Shown here: one piece after another, positions 41,901-49,221 of the stretch
Layout: each line of letters starts with the position of its first letter
Position numbering within the stretch: the stretch's first letter is position 1
DNA from: JAEUJM01 sp044221555
GTDB taxonomy: Bacteria; Actinomycetota; Acidimicrobiia; Acidimicrobiales; DATDAH01
Reading direction: 5' to 3'
NCBI GenBank assembly: GCA_044221555.1
Contig: JBGAOY010000009.1
Span: 124,001-188,000, forward strand
Length of the DNA stretch: 64,000 nt
The notes under the pieces: model-generated
The model's database searches: none
Seen by the model: only the letters and a program-made list of their open reading frames with translations
Told to the model about the DNA's origin: nothing
Translations under genes and position numbers: made by a program

Positions 41901-42021
41901 GCCCCGGCGAGTGCTCACGGCGGTGAAGTGGACCGCCGGCGCCGCCGTGGTCGCACTGGCGGCGTACGGGGGCTACATCATCTGGACCGATCATCTCTCG
42001 ACCTGGGGGCCGTTCGCATGA
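38911..42021 (+). CDS. large patatin-like phospholipase with C-terminal membrane helices
   Basis: 1036 residues. The patatin core starts at VRFGIVMYGGVSLAVYINGV. The nucleophile elbow is ISGSSAGGINGVFLAKAL, and the dyad Asp is probably in FGDGGDTDNKPFSW (about 375). It resembles the patatin-related proteins of about 1000 residues (TIGR03607-type). A Pro/Ala insert with duplicated DAGAADPAPA lies at about 45-100. Three or four hydrophobic helices end the protein. SD GGAAGG (38898-38903) supports the ATG at 38911, and a TAGGGT -10 box lies at 38863. The GDPD gene overlaps its stop (ATGA), so a joint role in membrane phospholipid breakdown is likely. Confidence 0.88.
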   Translation: MPTEFEAVHEVRFGIVMYGGVSLAVYINGVAQELLSLVRATAPALGPADGGAAVPPAPGPTPPPPPAPTDAGAADPAPASDAGAADPAPAPTPSPASTTDEEPSELLHVRPEQLSPVERIYRELGQAMHGQGPGYLTQPVRTRFVVDIISGSSAGGINGVFLAKALANDQAIHGLKRLWVEEAGVADIVNDRRTRKGLKARLPDREPAEALFSGDVMYLRLLDALDQMEGAEAPTSCAPDGADKGRPSPYVRDLDLWITATDLAGQDLPLRLADETITETQHRQTFHFVFGESQATSGIRNDFVAGNNPILAFAARATSAFPLAFVPARLADIRRVVRQGRCDPGRNDPLDRRWRRWFGRYLDDPGFDYQNVSFGDGGDTDNKPFSWVVDTLSARTSSSLVDRRLLYVEPDPAISSVRTEAAPRPDVVGSTIAAVSLGRVENIREDLEHLAQRTGRAERIATATAAIEAHYGNGAASEADSVTTDEWLTETVAALRDRGIAYRAYYEQRVAQLITEFSRSLANLPWHAAETSASAALRQLVARMVAEDYADPYAPDGARPTTKEFLRDFDIAYRVRRLGFVAQRADALYARPDEQTNQWLTELGIDLPAGANTAFRAEIRRLKRGLSRAEENLRMWVPSIRSAHDEDDPTRSLGPAGTRFALSNDEIAAIERGLVDDVYTSRADELRAFTAGVGAVLRDVFEQSSDHVKAVLAPPAADPAAPPSPSADAAREAVVTYYRRFADFDQVIFPLQVVAGTTGELDPVEVHRVSPRDATSLIDPAVTPKVAGARLGHFGGFLDATWRANDIMWGRLDAAERLVDLLLGGFPPPFREGFRDRLQDAILVEEWYQPGRGGRAHLANPSASAPGDEARDWRRRQFRTDYRTPDWPRDALPDLGGRVAAVAGDMADNLADQPGSKATHRGLAALASLLSAVSMLVLLRRPSARAAGLVVALIGAVLIGAGALLNWDSASTTGWPLVAAGLAIAVLALLVRMLWRKPRRVLTAVKWTAGAAVVALAAYGGYIIWTDHLSTWGPFA

Positions 42022-42833
42022 CCACCGCCGCTTCGACCGCACCCAACCCGTGGCCCGACCGTCGGGTCATCGCCTGGGGTCACCAGGGGGGCGACGAGGG
42101 CCACACCCCGAACACCATCCCGGCGTTGCGGGCGGCGCTGGCCGGCGGTGCCCACGCGCTCGAATTCGACCTGCACCTCACCGCCGACCGCCAACTGGTG
42201 CTCCACCACGACGCGACCATCCACGGGCCGAACGGGTCCGAGACCAAGATCGCCGACAAGACGCTGGCTGAGCTGCGCGTCGACCACCCCGACCTGGCAA
42301 CGCTCGACGAGGTGCTGTCCACCTTCCCCCGCGTGCCCCTGACCGTCGAGATCAAGGCTGCCGCCGCGGCCAGCGTGGCAGCCGCGGCCCTGGCCGCCGA
42401 GGACACGCCCCGGGCGGTGATCGTCACCGCGTTCTGTGACTCGACGGTGAGGAAGATCAAGCAGGCGGAGCCAGCGCTCGACACCGCACCCGGCATGTTC
42501 ACCATGATCAGGTTCTGGGTGCTGGCCGGGCTGCGCCTGCAGCGCCTCGCGGCGTCCCTCGGCGACCACCACGTGGCCCTGCAGTCGCCCCTCCGGTTCG
42601 AAGAGGTGAAGTTCGCCAAGCGTGTCCCCCTGCTGAAGCGGGCCCACGTCACCACGCGCCACTTCGTGACCGCGGCCCACCAGATCGGTCTCGCGGTGCA
42701 CGTGTGGACCGTCGACGAGGAGCCCGAGATCCTCGACGCCATCGCCATGGGCGTGGACGGCATCATGACCAACCGGCCGACCACGCTCGCCACCGTGCTC
42801 GCGGACAAGGGCGTCAGCTGGAAAGGGAGCTGA
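42018..42833 (+). CDS. glycerophosphodiester phosphodiesterase
   Basis: 271 residues, TIM-barrel GDPD. The first motif is degenerate (WGHQGGDEGHTPNTIPAL instead of HRG...ENT), but the metal-binding ALEFDLHLTADRQLVLHHD and the final VWTVDEEPEILDAIAMGVDGIMTN are intact. It would cleave deacylated phospholipids to glycerol 3-phosphate and an alcohol, a logical second step after the patatin lipase, with which it overlaps by four bases. No signal peptide, so it acts inside the cell. Confidence 0.88.
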   Translation: MTTAASTAPNPWPDRRVIAWGHQGGDEGHTPNTIPALRAALAGGAHALEFDLHLTADRQLVLHHDATIHGPNGSETKIADKTLAELRVDHPDLATLDEVLSTFPRVPLTVEIKAAAAASVAAAALAAEDTPRAVIVTAFCDSTVRKIKQAEPALDTAPGMFTMIRFWVLAGLRLQRLAASLGDHHVALQSPLRFEEVKFAKRVPLLKRAHVTTRHFVTAAHQIGLAVHVWTVDEEPEILDAIAMGVDGIMTNRPTTLATVLADKGVSWKGS

Positions 42834-42917
42834 CGCCCGCGGCGGGCCGCGCCGGTGGTCGCGGAACGAGCGCGCGGTTCAATGGAGCAGAACCACGACG
42901 AAAGAGAGGGTAGGCCC

Positions 42918-43355
42918 ATGCCCGACGCCCGCGACCCGTCCCCCACCGGCCCCATCACCGCCGGCTTCAACCACGTCGCCACCCTCACCACAGACCTCGA
43001 CCGGTTCGCCGCCTGGTACGGCGACGTGTTCGGCGCGGAGGTGACGTTCTCGATGGAGGCCGAGGGCGACCACCCCCGCATGTTCATCCTCGACCTGGGC
43101 GGCGGGTCGGCGCTCAACGTGTTCGAGGTGGACGAGGACCAGCTCATCGGTGACCGCCGGCGCATCGGCGGCCGGGGGGCCATCGACCACTTCGGCATCG
43201 CGGTGGACGACCTGGCCACCCTCGAGCGCGTCCGCGACCGGCTGGCGGGGGCCGGCGCCGACATCGGCGAGATCCAACAGCTCGGCGCGGAGTGGTCGCT
43301 GTTCTTCCGCGACGTCGACGGCATGGAGCTCGAGGTCTGCGCCCCGGCCGACTGA
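42918..43355 (+). CDS. VOC-family (glyoxalase/dioxygenase superfamily) protein
   Basis: 145 residues, one complete VOC domain of two beta-alpha-beta-beta-beta modules. Candidate metal ligands are His in FNHVATLTTD, His in IDHFGIAVDDL, and Glu in GMELEVCAP. The substrate is unknown. The ATG at 42918 has a GAGAGGG SD; an upstream ATG at 42882 would add 12 residues. Palindrome family A copy 2 follows the stop. Confidence 0.82.
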   Translation: MPDARDPSPTGPITAGFNHVATLTTDLDRFAAWYGDVFGAEVTFSMEAEGDHPRMFILDLGGGSALNVFEVDEDQLIGDRRRIGGRGAIDHFGIAVDDLATLERVRDRLAGAGADIGEIQQLGAEWSLFFRDVDGMELEVCAPAD

Positions 43356-43373
43356 GCCGCGGAATCGCGCGAA

Positions 43374-43416
43374 CTCGACGACATGACGCGCGCAATTCGC
43401 GCGCCATGTCGTCGAG
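43374..43416. repeat. 43-nt palindromic element, family A copy 2
   Basis: CTCGACGACATG and CATGTCGTCGAG form a perfect 12-bp outer stem, with an inner GCGCGC stem. Same length and 38 of 43 identical bases as the element at 15640-15682, 28 kb away. Confidence 0.85.
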
Positions 43417-43493
43417 AACGATGGATCGCCATCGGGGCCGTTGGTGCCGTCGGCGGGGAACGGGCCCCACCCGGGGACGCCGCTGAGGGCAAC

Positions 43494-43540
43494 CTGAGAA
43501 CCTGCTCAGAACGGCGGCACCGCGGCGCAGTCGCTAGCGT
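43494..43540 (+). promoter_or_regulatory. OmpR-like direct repeats and TAGCGT -10 box
   Basis: CTGAGAA (43494-43500) and CTCAGAA (43505-43511) are spaced exactly 11 bases. On the minus strand they read TTCTGAG/TTCTCAG, close to the TTCTCA boxes of the two-component system at 11205 and 13413. TAGCGT (43535-43540) lies seven bases before the GTG of the next gene. Confidence 0.45.
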
Positions 43541-43547
43541 CGCCGGA

Positions 43548-45188
43548 GTGCGTGCGCTGCGACGGGCCGTGCTGGTCACGGTGGTCGCCGCGTCGTGGCT
43601 GCACGCAGTCGGGCCGGCGGGGGCCACCACGCGCAGCGTGGGGACCGAGGCCGAGTGGCGGGACGCGCTGGAGGCGGCGTCGAACGACGACACCGGCCCC
43701 CAGGTGATCGAGATCACCGCCGACTTCACCGTTTCCACCGCCGGTACGCCCTATTACTACGGCGACGAGGACCTGACCGTGCACGGCAACGGGCACACGG
43801 TGAGCGGCAGCGCGGCCGACACCGGGTTCCTCTGGATCATCTCGTTCCCGCCGTTCGTGACGCTCGAGGACTTCACCGTGCGGGACTTCACCAAGACCGG
43901 TGTGGGCGCGGTCAACCTCGAATCGAGTGGGTCGCTCGTGGATCACATGACCTTCATCGACAACGAGGCGTGGGACGGCGGCGCGCTGAGCGCGTCGCGC
44001 ACGACCGTGCGCCACTCGACGTTCTCGGGCAACCGCGCCACGGGTGACGGTGGAAACCGGTCCGGTGGCGCCGTCAACGGCAACAGCCTGACCATCGAGG
44101 ACTCCACGTTCGACCACAACGTCGCCGGCGACTGCGGCGCGATCGGCTTCGGCGGCTTCGCCGACGACAACACGCTCACCGGCAACCACTTCGAGGCCAA
44201 CGAAGCCGACGGTTCGGATCGGAACACGGGCATCGGCGGTGCCGTGTGCATGCTCAGCGGCGAGCTCAGCGACAACACCTTCGTGGGCAACCACGCCGCG
44301 GTGTACGGCGGCGCCCTGTCGACCCACGACGCCCTGATCGAGCGGTCGACCTTCCTCGACAACGCGTCCGGTGACGAGGGCGGCGCCGTGCGGGCCAACC
44401 AGCTGCGGGTGGACGCCAGCACGTTCTCGGGCAACCGGGCCCCGCGAGGCGCTGCCGCCCTGGCCCAGTCCATCAGTTCCGGCCCGTCGTCGGTCGACCT
44501 CACCAACTCGACGTTCACCGGCAACATCTCGACAGGTGCGGGTGGCGCCGTGATCCGGGAGGCATCGCCAGGGCCCGGCACGACGCGCCTGCGATACGTG
44601 ACGTTCGCAGGCAACCAGTCCAGCGGCGGCGGCAGCGCCGACGTCATCGTCGAAGGCGGCGGGCTCGAGGCCTACGGCACGGTGTTCGCCGACCCCGCCG
44701 GCGGGCCGAGTTGCACGATCGTGGGCGCCGTGACCTCCTCCTACTCGTACGCCACCGACGACTCGTGCGACCTCGACGGCCCCGGGGACACCGACGACGC
44801 CGCGAGCCCGCAGCTCGGACCGCTGGCCGACAACGGCGGCGCCACCCAGACCATGGCGCCGGCCGACACCAGCCCCTTGGTGGACGCCATCGCCCTCGAC
44901 GACTGCGACCGAGACCTGCTGGTCGACCAACGCGGCGAGAGCCGCCCCCGGGCCACCGACGACACCACCCCGGACTACGGCTGTGACATCGGTGCCGTGG
45001 AGATCGGCGTCGCCCGGGAGCTCCCGACGACGACCTCCACGTCCACCACGTCCACGTCCACCACGTCAACGTCCACCACGTCAACGTCCACCACCATGCC
45101 GACCACCACCTCGACGACGGCGCCGCCTGCCGCCCGACCGAGCGGCGTGGCCCGGCCCGTGTCGGTCTCGCCCCGCTTCACCGGCTGA
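43548..45188 (+). CDS. secreted polymorphic-membrane-protein-like beta-helix protein
   Basis: 546 residues. A signal peptide (ALRRAVLVTVVAASWLHAVGPAGA) leads to a right-handed beta-helix built of repeated GGA(L/V) and F.GN motifs (STFSGNRA, NTFVGNHA, STFLDNAS, STFTGN) like the GGAI/FxxN repeats of chlamydial Pmp proteins. A choice-of-anchor-type end (GPLADNGGATQTMAP, LVDQRGESRP, DIGAVE) and a Ser/Thr-rich tail of STT repeats follow. There is no LPXTG or membrane anchor. The GTG at 43548 sits seven bases behind TAGCGT, favouring a leaderless start. Confidence 0.8.
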   Translation: MRALRRAVLVTVVAASWLHAVGPAGATTRSVGTEAEWRDALEAASNDDTGPQVIEITADFTVSTAGTPYYYGDEDLTVHGNGHTVSGSAADTGFLWIISFPPFVTLEDFTVRDFTKTGVGAVNLESSGSLVDHMTFIDNEAWDGGALSASRTTVRHSTFSGNRATGDGGNRSGGAVNGNSLTIEDSTFDHNVAGDCGAIGFGGFADDNTLTGNHFEANEADGSDRNTGIGGAVCMLSGELSDNTFVGNHAAVYGGALSTHDALIERSTFLDNASGDEGGAVRANQLRVDASTFSGNRAPRGAAALAQSISSGPSSVDLTNSTFTGNISTGAGGAVIREASPGPGTTRLRYVTFAGNQSSGGGSADVIVEGGGLEAYGTVFADPAGGPSCTIVGAVTSSYSYATDDSCDLDGPGDTDDAASPQLGPLADNGGATQTMAPADTSPLVDAIALDDCDRDLLVDQRGESRPRATDDTTPDYGCDIGAVEIGVARELPTTTSTSTTSTSTTSTSTTSTSTTMPTTTSTTAPPAARPSGVARPVSVSPRFTG

Positions 45189-45283
45189 CCCGCCACGTGC
45201 CGCGCCCGACAGGCCGCGGCTCGGACCAACGGCCGTCACAACTGATGCGCCCGCGGGGCGGGCACCGTCCGGCGTCCCACAGG

Positions 45284-45289
45284 TAGCGT
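45284..45289 (+). promoter_or_regulatory. -10 box TAGCGT of the CAP-domain gene
   Basis: TAGCGT lies about 59 bases before the ATG at 45348. Five bases behind it, GTG 45295 opens a 16-codon frame ending in a TGA (45343-45345) just before that ATG, a possible leaderless upstream ORF. Confidence 0.35.
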
Positions 45290-45347
45290 TCCGGGTGGAG
45301 AGCGGGCGGGTGATGCACGGGCAGCAGCGGCGAGTTCGGAGATGACC

Positions 45348-47381
45348 ATGACACGGTGCGCGACTGGGACACGGGCCACGACCGGGGCCGGCGGCACGCG
45401 GCCCGGCCGACGACGCACGGCGTTGATCGCCGGGGCCACCCTGGGCCTGCTGGCCGGGCTGCTGGCGGTGGCGCCGGCGCCGGCCACCGCCACCGGGCCG
45501 GACCCCGCGACCGCGACCACCCCGGGCATCGGGAGCGCTCCCACCGCTCCCGTCGCCCCACCGAGCGGCTCCACGGGCAGCGCGGCGGGCGGCGAGGCCG
45601 CCGAGGGCCGCGGCTCGGGCTTCACGCCCTCCACCCAGGCCGCCTCGCTCCAGCTCTACCAGGACCTCTACCTGCGGGAGGCGGACGACCGGGTGGGGTG
45701 GACCGGCTCGATCGGCAGCTGCAACCCGGGCACCACCACTGCGGCGTTCAAGGCCGGGGTGCTGCGACGGATCAACTACTTCCGGGCCATGGCCGGCGTG
45801 CCCGACGACATCACGTTCACCGCCGACTACAACGCGCTGGCCCAGCGGACCGCGCTCATGATGGCGGCCAACCAGCAGCTCAGCCACGAGCCGCCGCCGT
45901 CGTGGCGCTGCTACACCGCCGCCGGCGGCAACGCCGCGGGCGGCTCGAACCTCTCGATGGGCTCCTACGGCGCCGCCTCGATCGCCACCTTCATGCGCGA
46001 CCCGGGCAGCGGCAACACGGTGGCGGGCCACCGCCGCTGGCTGCTGCACCCGCCCACCCGCAACATGGGCACCGGCGACATCCCGGGCTCGACGATCCCC
46101 ACCACCACCAGCGCCCTGTTCGTGTTCGACACGCACATCTTCGACGACGTCCCGCCCACCCGCGACGGCTTCGTGGCCTGGCCGCCACCGGGGTTCGTGC
46201 CGAAGACGGTCATGTACCAGCGGTGGTCGTTCGGTCGCGACGGCGCCAACTTCGCCAACGCCACCGTCACCCTCACCCGCAACGGCAACCCCGTGTCGGT
46301 CACCCGGTACGCGCCCGCCTCGGGCTACGGCATCAACACCCTGGTGTGGGACATCCCCGCGAGCCTCGCCGGCGACAACGGGCTCTACCACGTGCGGGTG
46401 GCCGGCGTGAGCATCGGCGGCACCCGGCGCACCTTCGACTACGACGTCACCGTCTTCAACCCCGACGCCCCGCCGCCGCCCGTCACGATCAACACCCCGG
46501 CCGACGGCGCCACCTTCGACCGGGGCGCGACCGTGGCCGCCGACTACTCGTGCGCCCTCGCCAACCTGGCCTCGTGCGTGGGCCCGGTGGCCGACGGTGC
46601 CCCGATCGACACCTCCACCCTCGGCGCCCACAGCTTCACCGTCACCGCCACCGACCAGGCCGGCGCCCAGTCGAGCGACACCCACCGCTACACGGTGGTC
46701 GACGGCACCAAGCCCTCGGTGCGGGTCACCACGCCACCCGACGGCGCGGTGTACCTGCAGGGCCAGCCGGTGACCGCGGACTACGCCTGCGCCGACGAGG
46801 TCGGCGGCTCGGGCCTGGCCTCGTGCACCGCACCGGTCGCCAACGGGGCCGCCATCAACACCTCCGTGCTGGGCCAGCGGCCCTTCACCGTCACCGCGAC
46901 CGACAACGCCGGCAACCAGCGGTCGGTCGACCGCGGCTTCAAGGTGACCACCCGACCCGACGCCGAGATCGGGTCCGACGCGGCCGGGCCGTTCGTGGGT
47001 GACGGCGTCTACGCCGCCACCAGCACACCCGGCCAGGCCGCCGCCGCCGACGTGGCCCGGGGCGAGTCGGCCACGTTCTTCGTTCGGATCGGCAACGACG
47101 CCAACGCGGCGGCCACCTTCACCCTCGACGGCATCGCCCGCGACGCCACGGGCTACCGGGTGAGCTACCTGGTCGGCCGCACCGACATCACCGCCGCGGT
47201 CGACGCCGGCACCTACACCCTGCCCAGCCTGGCCCCGGGGGCGACCACCACGGTGAAGATCAAGGTCACCGCCACCACCACCGCGCCGCGCGGCTCGACC
47301 GCCAAGGTCGACCTCTCCGTCCGCTCCACCGGCGGGCCCCCGGCCCTCGACACCGTGCGGGCCAAGGTGACCACCACCTGA
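45348..47381 (+). CDS. secreted CAP-domain (SCP/PR1-like) protein with Ig-like modules
   Basis: 677 residues. A signal peptide (RRRTALIAGATLGLLAGLLAVAPAPATA) and a linker are followed by a CAP domain (about 95-250) with INYFRAMAGVPDDITF, AQRTALMMAANQQLSHEPP (His) and GHRRWLLHP (His). Two HYR/PKD-like beta-sandwich modules each begin with a PADGA/PPDGA-type strand and hold a cysteine pair (YSCAL..SCVGP, YACAD..SCTAP). A C-terminal beta-domain ends in KVTTT. CAP proteins bind lipids or act as proteases; the role here is open. SD GGAG six bases before ATG 45348 decides the start over ATG 45342. Confidence 0.82.
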   Translation: MTRCATGTRATTGAGGTRPGRRRTALIAGATLGLLAGLLAVAPAPATATGPDPATATTPGIGSAPTAPVAPPSGSTGSAAGGEAAEGRGSGFTPSTQAASLQLYQDLYLREADDRVGWTGSIGSCNPGTTTAAFKAGVLRRINYFRAMAGVPDDITFTADYNALAQRTALMMAANQQLSHEPPPSWRCYTAAGGNAAGGSNLSMGSYGAASIATFMRDPGSGNTVAGHRRWLLHPPTRNMGTGDIPGSTIPTTTSALFVFDTHIFDDVPPTRDGFVAWPPPGFVPKTVMYQRWSFGRDGANFANATVTLTRNGNPVSVTRYAPASGYGINTLVWDIPASLAGDNGLYHVRVAGVSIGGTRRTFDYDVTVFNPDAPPPPVTINTPADGATFDRGATVAADYSCALANLASCVGPVADGAPIDTSTLGAHSFTVTATDQAGAQSSDTHRYTVVDGTKPSVRVTTPPDGAVYLQGQPVTADYACADEVGGSGLASCTAPVANGAAINTSVLGQRPFTVTATDNAGNQRSVDRGFKVTTRPDAEIGSDAAGPFVGDGVYAATSTPGQAAAADVARGESATFFVRIGNDANAAATFTLDGIARDATGYRVSYLVGRTDITAAVDAGTYTLPSLAPGATTTVKIKVTATTTAPRGSTAKVDLSVRSTGGPPALDTVRAKVTTT

Positions 47382-47388
47382 CCGCGGG

Positions 47389-48108
47389 CTACCGCCCGGC
47401 GGCGCGGTCGGCGCGGTCGGCGCGGTCGGGCCGCAGCATCGCGGGGTGGAGCAGCGTGGCCGGCCCCCGCCGGTAGAGCTGCGCCGGCCGGCCTCCCTGG
47501 CGGGTGGTGGTCGTCCCCGTGGGCTCCACGAAGCCCGGCGTGCCGGTGACCTTCCGGTGGAAGTTGCGGGGATCGAGCGAGGTGCCCCAGACCGCCTCGT
47601 ACACCTGGCGGAGCTCGTTCACCGTGAACTCGGCGGCGCCGAAGGCGGCGGCGAGGGACGTGTACTCGAGCTTGGCGCGGGCCCGCTCCACGCCGTCACC
47701 GAGGATCTCACGGTGGTCGAAGGCCAGAGGATGGGTGCCGGCCAGCAGGGGCTCGACCGCGTGCCAGCCCGCGCCGCTGGCATCCGACCCGGCGCGGACA
47801 CGCCCCACCTCGGGAACCAGCGCGAGGTGGGCCACCGACACCACCCGCCCGCGTGGGTCGCGGCCGGGCCGGCCGTAGGTGGCGAGCTGCTCGAGGTGGC
47901 CCCCCATCTCGACGACGCCGGTCTCCTCGGCCAGCTCGCGCTCGGCCGCGTCGAGCAGGTCCTCGTCGTCGTGCACGAAGCCGCCGGGCAGGGCGAGTGC
48001 CCCCTCGAAGGGCTCGACGCCGCGGGTGACCAGCAGCACCTGCAGGACGCCGGTGCGCACCGTGAGCACCACGAGGTCGACGGCGAGCGCGCACGAGGTA
48101 GGCAGCAT
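47389..48108 (-). CDS. Nudix hydrolase-HTH regulator (NrtR-like)
   Basis: 239 residues. The N-terminal Nudix domain has an intact box at about 42-65 (GGFVHDDE...RELAEETGV), so ADP-ribose hydrolysis or binding is possible. The C-terminal winged helix (about 155-225) shows FTVNELRQVYEAVWG, DPRNFHRKV and GRPAQLYRRG, the NrtR pattern. NrtR proteins repress NAD-related genes and release DNA on binding ADP-ribose. Two perfect 15-bp palindromes lie between this gene and the divergent SPFH operon. The ATG at 48108 is preferred to TTG 48120. Confidence 0.88.
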   Translation of the reverse strand: MLPTSCALAVDLVVLTVRTGVLQVLLVTRGVEPFEGALALPGGFVHDDEDLLDAAERELAEETGVVEMGGHLEQLATYGRPGRDPRGRVVSVAHLALVPEVGRVRAGSDASGAGWHAVEPLLAGTHPLAFDHREILGDGVERARAKLEYTSLAAAFGAAEFTVNELRQVYEAVWGTSLDPRNFHRKVTGTPGFVEPTGTTTTRQGGRPAQLYRRGPATLLHPAMLRPDRADRADRAAGR

Positions 48109-48120
48109 CCGTCCAGTCAA

Positions 48121-48168
48121 TCGTCATCTTGACGAGAAGTCCATCCTCCATTATCGTCAAGATGACGA
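48121..48168. promoter_or_regulatory. double NrtR-type operator over the SPFH promoter
   Basis: TCGTCA-TCT-TGACGA (48121-48135) and TCGTCA-AGA-TGACGA (48154-48168) are perfect palindromes with centres 33 bases apart, i.e. on the same DNA face, and are themselves mirror images. The SPFH promoter TTGACG (48129-48134)-N17-TATCGT (48152-48157) is covered by both. A minus-strand TTGACG (48160-48155) gives the regulator gene a similar -35 inside the other operator. Confidence 0.8.
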
Positions 48169-48186
48169 GAACAGAGAGGACACCCC

Positions 48187-49221
48187 ATGGCCGACATCCG
48201 CCGACACCCCTTCGTCCACCACCTGCGAGCCGACACCACCGCCTACGTCCAGCACCTGCACAACGGGCAGGTGCGCCACGCGGGGGCCGGCCTGGCGTTC
48301 TGGTTCCGCCCCCGCACCGCCGCCCTCGCCGAGGTGCCCCTCGACGACCGCGAGCAGGCGCTGCTGTTCCACGCCCGCACCACCGACTTCCAGGACGTCA
48401 CCGTCCAGGCCACGGTCAGCTACCGCGTGGTCGACCCGGCCCTGGTGGCCACCCGGATCGACTTCGGCATCGACCCCGAGACCGGTCGGTGGCGGGCCAC
48501 GCCGCTCGAGACCCTCGGCGGTCTGCTCACCGAGCTGGCCCAGCAACCGGCGCTGGACGAGTTGGCCGGCATGGCCATGGCCGAGGCGCTGGCCCACGGC
48601 ATCGCACCCGTGCGCGACCGGGTGGCGGCGGCGCTGGCCGCCGACCCGCGGCTGGCGGAGCGGGGGCTCGCGGTGACCGACGTGCGGGTGGTGGCCATCC
48701 GCACCGATCCCGAGGTGGAGCGGGCGCTGCAGACCAAGACCCGTGAAGGGGTGCAGCAGGAGGCCGACCGGGCCACCTACGAGCGGCGGGCGCTCGCGGT
48801 CCAACGCGAGCGGGCCATCGCCGAGAACGAGCTGGCCAACCAGATCGAGTTGGCGCGGCGCGAGGAGGAGCTGGTGACCCGCCGCGGCCAGAACGAGCGC
48901 AAGCGCGCCACCGAACAGGCGGCTGCGGGGCGCATCGCGGCCGAGGCGACAGCGGCGGAGCGGCGGCTGATGGCCGACGTCAAGGCCGACAACACCCGCC
49001 TGGTGGGCCGGGCCGAGGCCGACGCCGAGGCGGCCCGCCTGGCGGCCTACGGCGACACCGACCAGGCCACCCTCGTCGTGGTGGCCCTCCGCGACCTCGC
49101 CGGCAACCTGCCGAACATCGCCAACCTCACCGTCACGCCCGACCTGATCACCTCCGTCCTCGCCCGCATCGCCGAAGTCCCGGCAGCGCCCGCGGCAACG
49201 CCCGGCGGGGAGGCCGCGTGA
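48187..49221 (+). CDS. SPFH/band-7 domain protein
   Basis: 344 residues. The SPFH domain (about 20-180) contains VTVQATVSYRVVDPALVATRIDF. A long charged coiled coil (about 185-290; ERRALAVQRERAIAENELANQIEL and following) and a short C-terminal region that predicts beta/helix packing follow. It has no N-terminal membrane helix, unlike flotillins, so it would be cytoplasmic or peripherally bound and oligomerise through the coil. It is the first gene of an operon with a NAD-kinase-like gene (GTGA overlap), under the double operator of the Nudix regulator. SD GAGAGGA. Confidence 0.85.
   Translation: MADIRRHPFVHHLRADTTAYVQHLHNGQVRHAGAGLAFWFRPRTAALAEVPLDDREQALLFHARTTDFQDVTVQATVSYRVVDPALVATRIDFGIDPETGRWRATPLETLGGLLTELAQQPALDELAGMAMAEALAHGIAPVRDRVAAALAADPRLAERGLAVTDVRVVAIRTDPEVERALQTKTREGVQQEADRATYERRALAVQRERAIAENELANQIELARREEELVTRRGQNERKRATEQAAAGRIAAEATAAERRLMADVKADNTRLVGRAEADAEAARLAAYGDTDQATLVVVALRDLAGNLPNIANLTVTPDLITSVLARIAEVPAAPAATPGGEAA

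Noticed and set aside
45018..45110. CRISPR-like direct repeats
   Set aside because: The repeats are short ACGTCCACC units coding for a Ser/Thr tail in one frame; there is no spacer-repeat pattern and no cas gene.
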